Both the position numbers and the translations under genes were made by a program. Shown here piece after piece: positions 35,751 through 45,320 of a stretch of 64,000 nt of DNA (within the stretch, counting starts at the first letter, position 1; each line of letters begins with the position of its first letter). The notes beneath the pieces were generated by a model. It did not search any database. It worked only from the letters and a program-made list of their open reading frames with translations, and was not told where the DNA came from. Origin of the DNA: Pseudomonas paracarnis. Lineage in GTDB: Bacteria; Pseudomonadota; Gammaproteobacteria; Pseudomonadales; Pseudomonadaceae. The DNA is taken from NCBI RefSeq assembly GCF_904063055.1, contig NZ_CAJFCN010000001.1, forward strand, positions 496,001 to 560,000. Direction: 5' to 3'.

Positions 35751-37364
35751 TCAGGCCTCGATGCCGAGCATATCCCGCGCCAACGCCTCGGCGATCCGAA
35801 TCCCGTCGACACCCGCCGACAGAATCCCACCGGCATAGCCTGCGCCTTCACCGGCCGGGAACAAGCCTTTGACGTTCAGGCTCTGCATCGACTCGTTGCG
35901 GGTAATGCGCAGTGGGGACGAGGTGCGGGTCTCGATGCCGGTCAGCACCGCATCGTGCAGCGAGTAGCCTTTGATCTGTTTCTCGAACGCTGGCAAGGCT
36001 TCGCGGATGGCTTCGATGGCGAAGTCCGGCAAGGCCAGCGCCAGGTCACCCAACGACACGCCGGGTTTGTAGGACGGCTCCACGCTGCCCAGCGCCGTGG
36101 AGGGTTTGCCAGCGATGAAGTCGCCCACCAGTTGCGCGGGGGCCTCGTAGTTACTACCGCCGAGGATGTAGGCGTGGGACTCCAGGCGTTCCTGCAACTC
36201 GATACCGGCCAGCGGGCCGCCTGGGTAATCCACCTCGGGGGTAATGCCTACCACGATGCCAGAGTTGGCATTGCGCTCGTTACGCGAGTATTGGCTCATG
36301 CCGTTGGTCACGACGCGATGGGGCTCCGAGGTCGCAGCCACGACGGTGCCGCCCGGGCACATGCAGAAGCTGTAGACCGAACGGCCATTCTTGGCGTGGT
36401 GCACCAGTTTGTAGTCCGCTGCGCCCAGCTTGGGGTGGCCAGCGTATTTGCCCAAGCGTGCGGCGTCGATCAGCGACTGCGGGTGCTCGATACGGAAACC
36501 CACCGAGAATGGCTTGGCTTCCATGTACACGCCACGGTCGTGGAGCATGCGGAAGGTGTCACGGGCGCTGTGGCCCAGGGCAAGAATCACATGCTTGGAG
36601 AGGATCTGCTCGCCGCCGTCGATGACCACGCCGTTCAACTGGCCGTCTTCGATCAACACGTCGGTGACCCGTTGTTCGAAGCGCACTTCACCGCCCAGGG
36701 CGATGATCTGCTCGCGCATGTTTTCTACCACGCCGGTCAGGCGGAAGGTACCGATGTGCGGCTTGCTGACGTAGAGGATTTCTTCCGGCGCACCGGCCTT
36801 GACGAACTCGTGCAGTACTTTGCGACCGTGGAATTTCGGGTCCTTGATCTGGCTGTACAGCTTGCCGTCAGAGAAGGTACCGGCGCCGCCTTCACCAAAT
36901 TGCACGTTGGACTCTGGGTTGAGCACGCTTTTGCGCCACAGGCCCCAGGTGTCCTTGGTGCGTTGGCGCACTTCCTTGCCGCGCTCGAGGATGATCGGCT
37001 TGAAACCCATCTGTGCCAGCAGCAGGCCGGCGAAAATCCCGCAGGGACCAAAACCTACCACGATCGGCCGCTCAGCCAGGCCTTCCGGCGCCTGACCCAC
37101 CACCTTGTAGCTGACATCCGGTGCCGGGTTGACGTTGCGGTCGTCGGCAAACTTGAGCAGCAGCGCGGCTTCACCCGTCACGTTCAGGTCGACGGTGTAG
37201 ATGAAGCACAGCTCGGAGGTCTTTTTGCGCGCATCGTAGCTGCGCTTGAACAGGGTGAAATCGAGCAGGTCATCACTGGCGATGCCCAGGCGCTGCACGA
37301 TGGCCGTGCGCAGGTCTTCTTCGGGATGGTCGATGGGCAGCTTGAGTTCGGTGATTCGTAACAT
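35751..37364 (-). CDS. NAD(P)/FAD-dependent oxidoreductase (COG2509 type)
   Basis: 537-residue cytosolic flavoprotein. An N-terminal alpha/beta region (about 90 residues) precedes the dinucleotide-binding motif VVGFGPCGIFAGLLLAQMG and a FAD-binding GEGGAGTFSDGKLYSQIKD segment. C-terminal FAD site GLFPAGEGAGYAGGILSAGVDG. A single CMCPGG motif is visible. Members are widespread and uncharacterised; the substrate is unknown. Stops just after the REPIN pair. Confidence 0.88.
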   Translation of the reverse strand: MLRITELKLPIDHPEEDLRTAIVQRLGIASDDLLDFTLFKRSYDARKKTSELCFIYTVDLNVTGEAALLLKFADDRNVNPAPDVSYKVVGQAPEGLAERPIVVGFGPCGIFAGLLLAQMGFKPIILERGKEVRQRTKDTWGLWRKSVLNPESNVQFGEGGAGTFSDGKLYSQIKDPKFHGRKVLHEFVKAGAPEEILYVSKPHIGTFRLTGVVENMREQIIALGGEVRFEQRVTDVLIEDGQLNGVVIDGGEQILSKHVILALGHSARDTFRMLHDRGVYMEAKPFSVGFRIEHPQSLIDAARLGKYAGHPKLGAADYKLVHHAKNGRSVYSFCMCPGGTVVAATSEPHRVVTNGMSQYSRNERNANSGIVVGITPEVDYPGGPLAGIELQERLESHAYILGGSNYEAPAQLVGDFIAGKPSTALGSVEPSYKPGVSLGDLALALPDFAIEAIREALPAFEKQIKGYSLHDAVLTGIETRTSSPLRITRNESMQSLNVKGLFPAGEGAGYAGGILSAGVDGIRIAEALARDMLGIEA

Positions 37365-37470
37365 GACAGGATCCGGTAGGCGGCGGGCAAGAAGGCCGGC
37401 TGTTTTGCAAACCGGCGATTATAAGCCCCAATGGCAAGTTTCCGTCAGGTTAAAACAGCACAGGGGCTAA

Positions 37471-38142
37471 TCAGTCGTCCCGCGAGCCGCCGAACGCCGC
37501 GCAACCACGCTGCACCTGGCCGTTCACGCGCAGCTCGGCGCTCATGTGCTGCAGGCTGCCGCTCACACTGTCGACGCAGCGCTGGGGCGCCACCCATAGT
37601 TCGATGTGCTGGTTATTGGCTTCGGTCATCAGGTTGAAGCGGCCGTCGCCCAGTTGTTCCTCGACGTACGGCACTGCCAAAGGTGGCTGGCCTTCGCGCT
37701 CCAGCACCATGCCCTTGGCCGTGACGTTCATCGCCCAGGCGGGTTTATGGCCGTTGGCCCGCAGGATCATGCGCTTGAAATCCGGGTCAGAGCACGCTGA
37801 AGTCGAGCGTTCGACGCGATACAGCTGTTGCAGGTCCACTGAACCCTGGGTGCCGCTGGCGACCCCGGAAAACTTGCCACGCAGGTCGGCAAACAGTATG
37901 CCCTGCTGGCCAGCCAGCGAGGCGGCTTCCTGCAGGACGCTGGTGCCGCCGGTATCGTTGACCACGTAGCTACGCTGGTCGCCACAGGGCTGGAACAGCA
38001 GTTTGCCGTCCACCGCCGTCAACTCACCCTGCATACGGGTCAGCCCGACAGTCGATGGCTTGGCCGGCTCGCTTTCGAACAATTGGCAGGCGGCGAACAC
38101 AGGAAGCAAGGCAAACAGGGCGAGGGTACGGGCGGCGCGCAT
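37471..38142 (-). CDS. Lipoprotein of unknown function (COG3650-like)
   Basis: 223 residues from the ATG at 38142 (MRAARTLALFALLPVFAACQ). Lipobox FAAC with Cys19. Two repeated-looking halves have Cys pairs: FQPCGDQRSYVV / LILRANGHKPAWAMNVT and APQRCVDSVSG / QVQRGCAAFG. The second half resembles the COG3650/heat-shock HslJ-adjacent type by its PAWAMNV and CVDSMSG motifs. Outer-membrane or periplasmic location is expected. Function unknown. Confidence 0.8.
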   Translation of the reverse strand: MRAARTLALFALLPVFAACQLFESEPAKPSTVGLTRMQGELTAVDGKLLFQPCGDQRSYVVNDTGGTSVLQEAASLAGQQGILFADLRGKFSGVASGTQGSVDLQQLYRVERSTSACSDPDFKRMILRANGHKPAWAMNVTAKGMVLEREGQPPLAVPYVEEQLGDGRFNLMTEANNQHIELWVAPQRCVDSVSGSLQHMSAELRVNGQVQRGCAAFGGSRDD

Positions 38143-38238
38143 TATCGGGTCTCCAGGCAAGTGCCGCCACGTTACGCAGGCTGGCCGTGCATCACAAGCC
38201 CGCTTGCCAGCTTCAGGCGTTTCTTACGGATCTCACCC

Positions 38239-38838
38239 TCAACCTACGATAAAGGTCTGACCGGTTTGCAGGCCCTCGACGCTTTTGGCGTAAGCCAGTG
38301 CCACATCGGCGGCCGGGGCAGGTTTGTAGCCACGGAAATAGGGAGCATAGCTGCCCATGGCTTCCAGCAACACCGTCGGGCTGACCGAGTTGATGCGCAG
38401 GCCGCGTGGCAACTCGATGGCCGCCGCTTTGACGAAGGCGTCCAATGCACCGTTGACCAAGGCCGCCGAAGCACCGGTGCGGATCGGGTCACGGTTCAGA
38501 ATGCCGCTGGTGAACGTGAACGAAGCACCGTCGTTGGCGTGTTCACGGCCGATCAACAGCAGGTTGACCTGGCCCATCAGTTTGTCACGCAGGCCCAGTT
38601 CGAAATCGCTGTCGTTCATGTCTGCCAGGGGCACGAAGTTGACGCTGCCTGCCGCGCAGATCAGCGCGTCGAACTTGCCGGTCTGCTCGAACAGCTTACG
38701 GATCGAGTTGCTATCGCTGATATCCACCTGGAAGTCACCGCTGGTGCGGCCGATGCTGATCACTTCGTGGCGCTGGGCCAACTCTGCCTTGACTGCTGAA
38801 CCGATGGTGCCGCTGGCACCAATCAATAGGATTTTCAT
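38239..38838 (-). CDS. Short-chain dehydrogenase/reductase
   Basis: 199 residues, a short SDR. NAD(P)-binding motif GASGTIGSAV at the N terminus, then ICAAGSV. Active-site Ser region FTFTSGIL; the usual YxxxK Tyr is not seen in standard form (the segment reads TGASAALVNGALDAFVKAAA), which is a degenerate catalytic site. Start at 38838 follows AGAGGAACAGCACG. Divergent from a LysR-type gene that probably controls it. Substrate unknown. Confidence 0.88.
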   Translation of the reverse strand: MKILLIGASGTIGSAVKAELAQRHEVISIGRTSGDFQVDISDSNSIRKLFEQTGKFDALICAAGSVNFVPLADMNDSDFELGLRDKLMGQVNLLLIGREHANDGASFTFTSGILNRDPIRTGASAALVNGALDAFVKAAAIELPRGLRINSVSPTVLLEAMGSYAPYFRGYKPAPAADVALAYAKSVEGLQTGQTFIVG

Positions 38839-38862
38839 CGTGCTGTTCCTCTGGGGCTGACT

Positions 38863-38896
38863 CCCTGCAGGAGCGAGCTTGCTCGCTCCTGCAGGG
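38863..38896. repeat. REP-like perfect palindrome between SDR and LysR genes
   Basis: CCCTGCAGGAGCGAGC, loop TT, GCTCGCTCCTGCAGGG: 16-base perfect arms. It lies in the shared promoter region of the divergent SDR and LysR genes, which is unusual for a REP. Confidence 0.85.
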
Positions 38897-38983
38897 GTTG
38901 GGATTTGCATTCAGTCTAGTGTGGCTTTTTAGCTGGATAAACGCGCTAATAGGCAACCTTTGGTTTTCAAATGGAAACAGTCC

Positions 38984-39898
38984 ATGAGCGAAATGGATGA
39001 CTTGGCGGCGTTCGCCGTGCTGATCGAAGCCGGCAGTTTCACTGTGGCGGCCGCACAATTGGGCTGCAGCAAAGGGCAGTTGTCCAAGCGCATCAGCCAG
39101 TTGGAAGCGCAGTTTGCCGTGGTTTTGCTGCACCGCACTACGCGCAAGCTGAGCCTTACTGCTGCCGGCGCGGCGTTGCTGCCCCAGGCACAAGCATTGG
39201 TGGTGCAGGTGGAACGCGCGCGCCAGGCCTTGGCGCGGCTCAAAGATGATTTGGCCGGCCCTGTACGTATGACTGTCCCGGTGTCGTTGGGTGAAACCTT
39301 TTTCGATGGCTTGTTGCTGGAATTTTCCAAGCAATACCCGCAGGTGCAGATCGAGCTGGAGCTTAACAACAGCTACCGGGACCTGGCGCGCGATGGCTTT
39401 GACTTGGGCGTTCGCTCGGGCGCCCTCGAGAATGAACGCCTGGTAGCCAGGCCTTTACTGGCCTGGCATGAGATGACCTGCGCCAGCCCGGCCTATCTGG
39501 AACAGCATGGCGAGCCGCAGACCCCGGCGGACCTGGCGGCGCACAGCTGTTTGCTCAACAGTCATTACAGTGGCCGCGAGGAATGGTTGTACCACCAGCA
39601 ACACGAATTGCTGCGGGTAAAGGTGAGCGGCACCTTCGCCTCCAACCACTACAACCTGCTGAAAAAAGCCGCCTTGGTCGGCGCCGGTATTGCTCGCCTG
39701 CCGTCCTACGTTTTACCCACGGAGCTGGCTGATGGCCGATTGCGCTGGCTGCTGCGCGACTATCAGACGCGCAGCATGCCGATGTACCTGGTGCATCCCT
39801 ACCAAGGCGGCCTGCCACGGCGTACCCAAGTGTTGGCCGACTACCTGGTGGACTGGTTCAAGCGCAGCGGCGAGGCACTGGATCGACTTCAGCGATAA
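38984..39898 (+). CDS. LysR-type transcriptional regulator
   Basis: 304 residues from the ATG at 38984 (MSEMDDLAAFAVLIEAGSFT). N-terminal winged helix-turn-helix with VAAAQLGCSKGQLSKRISQLE, then the effector-binding domain (PVRMTVPVSLGETFFDG). Divergent from the SDR gene 145 bases away, so that gene is the likely target. Its last 10 bases overlap the end of the DoxX gene on the other strand. Confidence 0.93.
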   Translation: MSEMDDLAAFAVLIEAGSFTVAAAQLGCSKGQLSKRISQLEAQFAVVLLHRTTRKLSLTAAGAALLPQAQALVVQVERARQALARLKDDLAGPVRMTVPVSLGETFFDGLLLEFSKQYPQVQIELELNNSYRDLARDGFDLGVRSGALENERLVARPLLAWHEMTCASPAYLEQHGEPQTPADLAAHSCLLNSHYSGREEWLYHQQHELLRVKVSGTFASNHYNLLKKAALVGAGIARLPSYVLPTELADGRLRWLLRDYQTRSMPMYLVHPYQGGLPRRTQVLADYLVDWFKRSGEALDRLQR

Positions 39899-40374
39899 CG
39901 ACGGGCAATCAGGTGGTCGATGGACAGCCAACCTGGGCCTTTGGCAAGCAACAGCAATAACAGCGCAAGCCAGGTGCCATGAGTGGGATAGGCGTCGGGG
40001 TAGACGAACAGTTGGATGGTCAGGGTCATGCCGATCAAGGCCAGGGCCGAAAAGCGCGTGGCGAACCCCAGCAGGATCAATACCGGAAAAAAGTGCTCGG
40101 CAAAGGTTGCCAAGTGCGCGGCCACCTCGGGCGACAGCAGAGGCAATTGGTATTCGCTGCGAAATAAAAACAGGGTCGAGGCGGCAAGTTTGGGCTCACC
40201 CCATTGGAAGGTGCCGCTGATCAGGTCAATGGCAAAGCCTTCGACCTTGGTCTGGCCAGACTTCCAGAACACCGCCGCAATGGAGAAGCGCGCGATAAAG
40301 GCGATCAGGCTGTAGGGGATTTTTTCAAACAGTGCGACGGTTCGCTTTACCAGGCAAGGAGCGGGAATGTTCAT
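39889..40374 (-). CDS. DoxX-family membrane protein of the bufferin operon (BufD-like)
   Basis: 161 residues from the ATG at 40374 ([17 protein letters not shown]). Four hydrophobic segments. DoxX signature: FIARFSIAAVFWKSGQTKVEGF and HLATFAEHFFPVLILLGFATRFSALAL. It overlaps the DUF2063 gene by 4 bases (40371-40374). DoxX proteins commonly accompany bufferin-type operons; their electron-transfer role is presumed. It ends by overlapping the convergent LysR gene. Confidence 0.87.
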   Translation of the reverse strand: MNIPAPCLVKRTVALFEKIPYSLIAFIARFSIAAVFWKSGQTKVEGFAIDLISGTFQWGEPKLAASTLFLFRSEYQLPLLSPEVAAHLATFAEHFFPVLILLGFATRFSALALIGMTLTIQLFVYPDAYPTHGTWLALLLLLLAKGPGWLSIDHLIARRYR

Positions 40375-41147
40375 GGCAATACCTCGGGTTGCAGATGCAA
40401 ATGAGTGATGGCGTCGTGGCTGATCAACAGCGTGAGACATTGGTGCAAATCGAATTCGGTGGAGGCTTCCAGGGCATCAGCGATGGCCATTTCCAGCCCG
40501 GCGCCTTGGTTGAGGCGGTTGATAAAGGTCACAGACCCGCGGTCGATGGCGAACACCTTGACCGCTAAGCCTTGGCGCACGACCAGCGCGCCTTGGGCAT
40601 ACCAAGGGTGCAAAGTGGCGATAGCCCCGTCGACCTGATGCGCCGCCCAGACCGATACCACCGCGTAGGAAGATTCCAGCGTGGCAAGTGACGGATGCAG
40701 TCGTACACGCAGTTGCCCCAGTTGCGCGCAGCCTTGCAGTTGCCGAAGTACGCTGTGCTGATCCAGAACCTGGCAATCCGCCGCGTGATAAGCGCGAACC
40801 CTCAAGCGTTCCAGCCGGGCGACATCGGCCAGGTAGGGCACGCTCGAGGCCGGTTCGAAACCTTGGATAAAGTCAGAGAACGTGCTGCCGTACTCACTGA
40901 TCAACGGGCTGGTGGGCGGATGAGCCTGGGCATACAGGCCGGCCATGGCGCGGAAAAATTCATCGCCGACCAGTTGCCGGGCCACCGGGTAGGCGGCCGC
41001 CAAAGCATTGATCAACGCGCTATGGACATTGTTTCGATACACCGCAAAGCGGCTCGTCGGCTCAGCACCGTTGCTGCTGAACACGCCCTCGGGGCAGGTT
41101 GCTTGCGGGGCCAGTAAAGCCTCGGCGAATGTTTGCTGAATACTCAT
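40371..41147 (-). CDS. DUF2063 putative DNA-binding domain protein, MNIO partner (BufC-like)
   Basis: 258 residues from the ATG at 41147 ([15 protein letters not shown]). The N-terminal DUF2063 pattern is [28 protein letters not shown], followed by a C-terminal domain that resembles MbnC. In methanobactin and bufferin systems this protein binds the MNIO enzyme and the precursor and is needed for modification. Its start overlaps the MNIO stop by 4 bases (41144-41147). No catalytic residues are expected. Confidence 0.85.
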   Translation of the reverse strand: MSIQQTFAEALLAPQATCPEGVFSSNGAEPTSRFAVYRNNVHSALINALAAAYPVARQLVGDEFFRAMAGLYAQAHPPTSPLISEYGSTFSDFIQGFEPASSVPYLADVARLERLRVRAYHAADCQVLDQHSVLRQLQGCAQLGQLRVRLHPSLATLESSYAVVSVWAAHQVDGAIATLHPWYAQGALVVRQGLAVKVFAIDRGSVTFINRLNQGAGLEMAIADALEASTEFDLHQCLTLLISHDAITHLHLQPEVLP

Positions 41148-42022
41148 CTGTCCACCTGCGACAAATACCATTCGGCCTGCCGGGCCTCTGTTTGCAGCAC
41201 GCTGAACGCGGGCACCTGGTTATCCCGCTCGATCAGCGTCGCCACCGCTCCGGTTCGCGCCAGTACCTGTGCGTACAGCTGCCACACGGCGTTATCGATC
41301 GGCGCGCCGTGGTCGTCGATTAGTAGGCGGTCGCCCAGGCTGTCGGTGTCTTCGGCAAAACCGGCCAGATGAATCTCACCCACCGCGTGCAATGGCAGGG
41401 CATCGATGTAGGCCAGCGGGTCGCGCTGGTGATTGATGCAGGACACGTAGACGTTGTTGACGTCGAGCAGCAGGCCGCAACCGGTCCGGCGGACGATCTC
41501 GCTGATAAAGTCGGTTTCGTCCAAAGTAGAGCGCTGGAACTGCAGATAAGTAGACGGGTTTTCCAGCAGCATCGGGCGCTTGAGCGTGCTCTGTACTTGG
41601 TCCACGTGTTCGCATACCCGCTCCAGAGTGCTGGCGTCGTAGGCCAGGGGCAGCAGGTCGTTGAGAAACACCGGGCCGTGGCTGGACCAGGCCAGGTGTT
41701 CGGAAAAAGACTGGGGTTGGTAGCGTTCGATCAGCGTGGCCAGGCGTGCCAGGTGCTCGCGGTCCAGAGGACCTTCGCCGCCAATAGACAGGCCGACGCC
41801 GTGCAGTGACAGGGGGTACTGCGCACGAATCAACCCCAGGTAGTGATGAAACGGGCCGCCGGCCACCATGTAGTTTTCGGCGTGTACTTCGAAAAAACCG
41901 ATGTCGGGGCGGGTCTCGAGCACCTCGGTGAAGTGCTCGGTCTTGAGCCCCAGCCCGGCCCGATAGGGAAGGCCGGGCACCTGAGCCGGTGAGACCGCGT
42001 GTTGGGCTGTAGGCGTCATCAT
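41144..42022 (-). CDS. MNIO (DUF692) multinuclear iron oxidase, bufferin-modifying enzyme (BufB-like)
   Basis: 292-residue TIM-barrel enzyme of the DUF692/MbnB/TglH family, which uses two or three iron atoms to oxidise peptide cysteines. Conserved residues are visible: [17 protein letters not shown] (His74), FSEHLAW (Glu108), LLENPSTY (Glu154), [19 protein letters not shown] (His218), DDHGAPI, and IERDNQVP (Glu265). Two adjacent ATG codons (42022, 42019) are possible starts. 22 bases after the precursor gene. By homology it should convert Cys in the BufA peptide to 5-thiooxazole; that is inference. Confidence 0.92.
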   Translation of the reverse strand: MMTPTAQHAVSPAQVPGLPYRAGLGLKTEHFTEVLETRPDIGFFEVHAENYMVAGGPFHHYLGLIRAQYPLSLHGVGLSIGGEGPLDREHLARLATLIERYQPQSFSEHLAWSSHGPVFLNDLLPLAYDASTLERVCEHVDQVQSTLKRPMLLENPSTYLQFQRSTLDETDFISEIVRRTGCGLLLDVNNVYVSCINHQRDPLAYIDALPLHAVGEIHLAGFAEDTDSLGDRLLIDDHGAPIDNAVWQLYAQVLARTGAVATLIERDNQVPAFSVLQTEARQAEWYLSQVDR

Positions 42023-42044
42023 CAGTACTCAGGCTGCGCGGGGT

Positions 42045-42341
42045 TCAGGATTTGGCGGTGAAGGCCGCTTCCTGGCCAAAACCGGTCGGCGAGGTGGTGC
42101 TTGGGGTCTGGGTGCACGTGCCGGCGGGGACCAGCTTCCAGGCATTGGCCTGGTCTTTGGTTTTGGAGGTGCCAGCGCAGGAAGTGCCGGCGCCCGCGGC
42201 GCAGTCATTCTTGCCGGCTTCAGCCACGCCGAAGCATTTCTGCATGTCGTCGGCCGCGTGGGCGGTGGTGGTCAGGGCGGACAGGCTCAGGGCAGACCCA
42301 AGGGCCAGGACGAGGGTGGCAGCGGACAGTTTGGTGGTCAT
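42045..42341 (-). CDS. DUF2282 bufferin-type RiPP precursor (BufA-like)
   Basis: 98 residues from the ATG at 42341. A long signal peptide ends TTTAHA (residue 29). The mature part begins [18 protein letters not shown] and holds four Cys at 36, 47, 55 and 76. The core KCFGVAxAGxNDCAAG...SCAG matches the bufferin/DUF2282 family known from Caulobacter, in which the two central Cys become thiooxazoles and bind copper. The Thr/Ser-rich C-terminal tail has no Cys. First gene of a four-gene operon. Expected role: copper buffering in the periplasm. Confidence 0.88.
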   Translation of the reverse strand: MTTKLSAATLVLALGSALSLSALTTTAHAADDMQKCFGVAEAGKNDCAAGAGTSCAGTSKTKDQANAWKLVPAGTCTQTPSTTSPTGFGQEAAFTAKS

Positions 42342-42369
42342 GGTGTGTCTCCAGCAGTGGTTGAATGCG

Positions 42370-42387
42370 CAGGCTTGATTGCCTGCA
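42370..42387. other. Small hairpin in the bufA leader
   Basis: GCAGGC-TTGATT-GCCTGC, a 6-base stem 29 bases before the bufA ATG. It could influence translation; evidence is only structural. Confidence 0.3.
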
Positions 42388-42417
42388 TGCACCACTAGAG
42401 AAAGGGGGAGGGAATTC

Positions 42418-42423
42418 GTTACA
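42418..42423 (-). promoter_or_regulatory. Possible ECF-type -35 element of the bufferin operon
   Basis: On the reverse strand TGTAAC (then GAATTCC) lies 77 bases before the bufA ATG. Caulobacter SigF-controlled bufferin genes use a -35 of the GTAACC type, so this is a candidate for an extracytoplasmic sigma factor. A convincing -10 at the right spacing is not clear, and no ECF sigma gene is in the window. Confidence 0.3.
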
Positions 42424-42479
42424 AAGCCATCGAAAAAAACTGCAAAACAACACCTATTTAATGGCTTATACAAAGAAAA

Positions 42480-42583
42480 TGTGGGAGTCGGGCTTGCCCG
42501 CGATGCAAACGCCTCGGTTCTTCAGATACACCGGGGTGATGCTATCGCAGGCAAGCCAGCTCCCACACAAGCCAGCTCCCATT
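42480..42583. repeat. REPIN with an extra partial arm
   Basis: TGTGGGAGTCGGGCTTGCCCG ... CTATCGCAGGCAAGCCAGC TCCCACA, followed at 42569-42583 by a second partial arm CAAGCCAGCTCCCAT. It lies between livF and the bufferin operon and separates the two reverse transcription units. Confidence 0.8.
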
Positions 42584-42599
42584 TAGAACTTGCTCTTTC

Positions 42600-43301
42600 T
42601 TAGCCGCCGAGGTACGCCTCCCGCACCTTCGGATCCGTCAGCAATTGCTCGCCAGTGCCCTGCATCACCACCCGGCCATTCTCCAGCACATAGGCACGGT
42701 CAGCGATTTTCAGCGCCTGGTTGGCGTTCTGCTCCACCAAAAACACCGTCACACCGTCCTTGCGCAGTTGTTCGATGATGTCGAAGATCTGCTGGATGAT
42801 GATCGGTGCCAGGCCCAGGGAAGGCTCGTCCAGCAACAACAGCTTGGGCTTGCTCATCAGCGCCCGGCCGATGGCGAGCATTTGCTGCTCGCCGCCGGAC
42901 ATGGTGCCGCCGCGCTGGCTGAAGCGTTCCTTGAGGCGGGGGAACAGGTGCAGCACCTTGTCCATCTGCTCCTGGTAATCGCCCTTGTCGGTAAAGAACC
43001 CACCCATGGCCAGGTTCTCTTCCACGGTCAGGCGCGAAAACACCCGACGGCCCTCCGGCACCACCGCAATGCTCTTGCGCATGATCTCGGCGGAGTGCTT
43101 GCCCACCAGTTCTTCACCCATGTAGCGGATGCTGCCACTGTAGGCTTGCGGCGAACCGCACAAGGTCATCAGCAAGGTCGATTTGCCAGCCCCGTTGGCG
43201 CCGATCAGGGTCACGATCTCACCCTGGCGTACTTCGACGTTGACGCTGTGCAGGGCCTGGATCTTGCCGTAGAAAGTGGAAACGTTTTCGAATTGCAGCA
43301 T
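42600..43301 (-). CDS. livF: Branched-chain amino acid ABC transporter ATPase LivF/BraG
   Basis: 233-residue ABC ATPase. Walker A GANGAGKST, signature MSGGEQQMLAIGRAL, Walker B LLLLDEPSLGLAP, EQNANQAL H-loop region. The short form without an extra N-terminal part fits LivF. It pairs with LivG just upstream and ends 14 bases from a REPIN edge region. Last gene of livKHMGF. Confidence 0.95.
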   Translation of the reverse strand: MLQFENVSTFYGKIQALHSVNVEVRQGEIVTLIGANGAGKSTLLMTLCGSPQAYSGSIRYMGEELVGKHSAEIMRKSIAVVPEGRRVFSRLTVEENLAMGGFFTDKGDYQEQMDKVLHLFPRLKERFSQRGGTMSGGEQQMLAIGRALMSKPKLLLLDEPSLGLAPIIIQQIFDIIEQLRKDGVTVFLVEQNANQALKIADRAYVLENGRVVMQGTGEQLLTDPKVREAYLGG

Positions 43302-43302
43302 T

Positions 43303-44066
43303 TTACGCTTCCCCCAAGTAGGCTTTGATCACTTCAGGATTGTCGCGGATCTGCTCCGGCGTCCCATTGGCCAGCGGCGTGCCCTGGTTGATCACCACGA
43401 TGTGGTCGGAGATGCTCATGACCAGTTTCATGTCGTGTTCGATCAACAGCACCGTGGCATTGTTTTCCTCACGCAGCACACTGATCAGCGCCTTGAGGTC
43501 TTCGGTTTCCTTGGGGTTCAGGCCCGCGGCAGGTTCGTCGAGCATCAGGATGCGCGGGCGGGTCATCATGCAACGGGCGATTTCCAGGCGACGCTGCTGG
43601 CCGTAGGCGAGGGTGCCTGCCGGGCGGTTGGCGAACTCGGTCAGGTTGACCTTGTCCAGCCAGTACGCCGCGTATTCCATGGCCTCGCGCTCGCTCTTGC
43701 GGAACGCCGGGGTCTTGAACAGACCTGCGAAGAAGTTGGTGTTCAAGTGACGGTGCTGGGCGATCAACAGGTTCTCGACCGCCGTCATGTCCTTGAACAA
43801 CCGCACGTTCTGGAAGGTACGCACCACGCCCTTGCGAGCGATCTCGTGACCGGCCAGGCCCTGGATCGGCTGGCCGTCCAGCAGGATGCTGCCGCCGCTC
43901 GGCTTGTAGAAGCCGGTGAGGCAGTTGAACACCGTGGTCTTGCCGGCGCCGTTGGGGCCGATCAGTGCTACCACTTGTTTCTCTTTGACGGTCAGGGCCA
44001 CGCCATTGACCGCTAGCAAACCGCCGAAGCGCATGCTCAGGTTTTCGACTTTCAGGATCTCGCGGC

Positions 44067-44070
<4 letters not shown>
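43303..44070 (-). CDS. livG: Branched-chain amino acid ABC transporter ATPase LivG/BraF
   Basis: 255-residue ABC ATPase. Walker [10 protein letters not shown], Walker [14 protein letters not shown], and the LivG-type insertion [36 protein letters not shown]. Overlaps LivM by 4 bases (44067-44070) and is one base away from livF. Confidence 0.95.

Positions 44071-45316
<1,246 letters not shown>

Positions 45317-45320
<4 letters not shown>

Noticed and set aside
35595-37361. 588-codon forward open frame opposite the FAD oxidoreductase
   Set aside because: Mirror of the oxidoreductase reading frame, starting inside a REPIN; low-complexity His/Val/Gln-rich translation.
38984-39898. Longer starts for the LysR, NlpD and class V PLP genes
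   Set aside because: The upstream codons give unlike-family N termini and lack ribosome sites; shorter starts match the family patterns.
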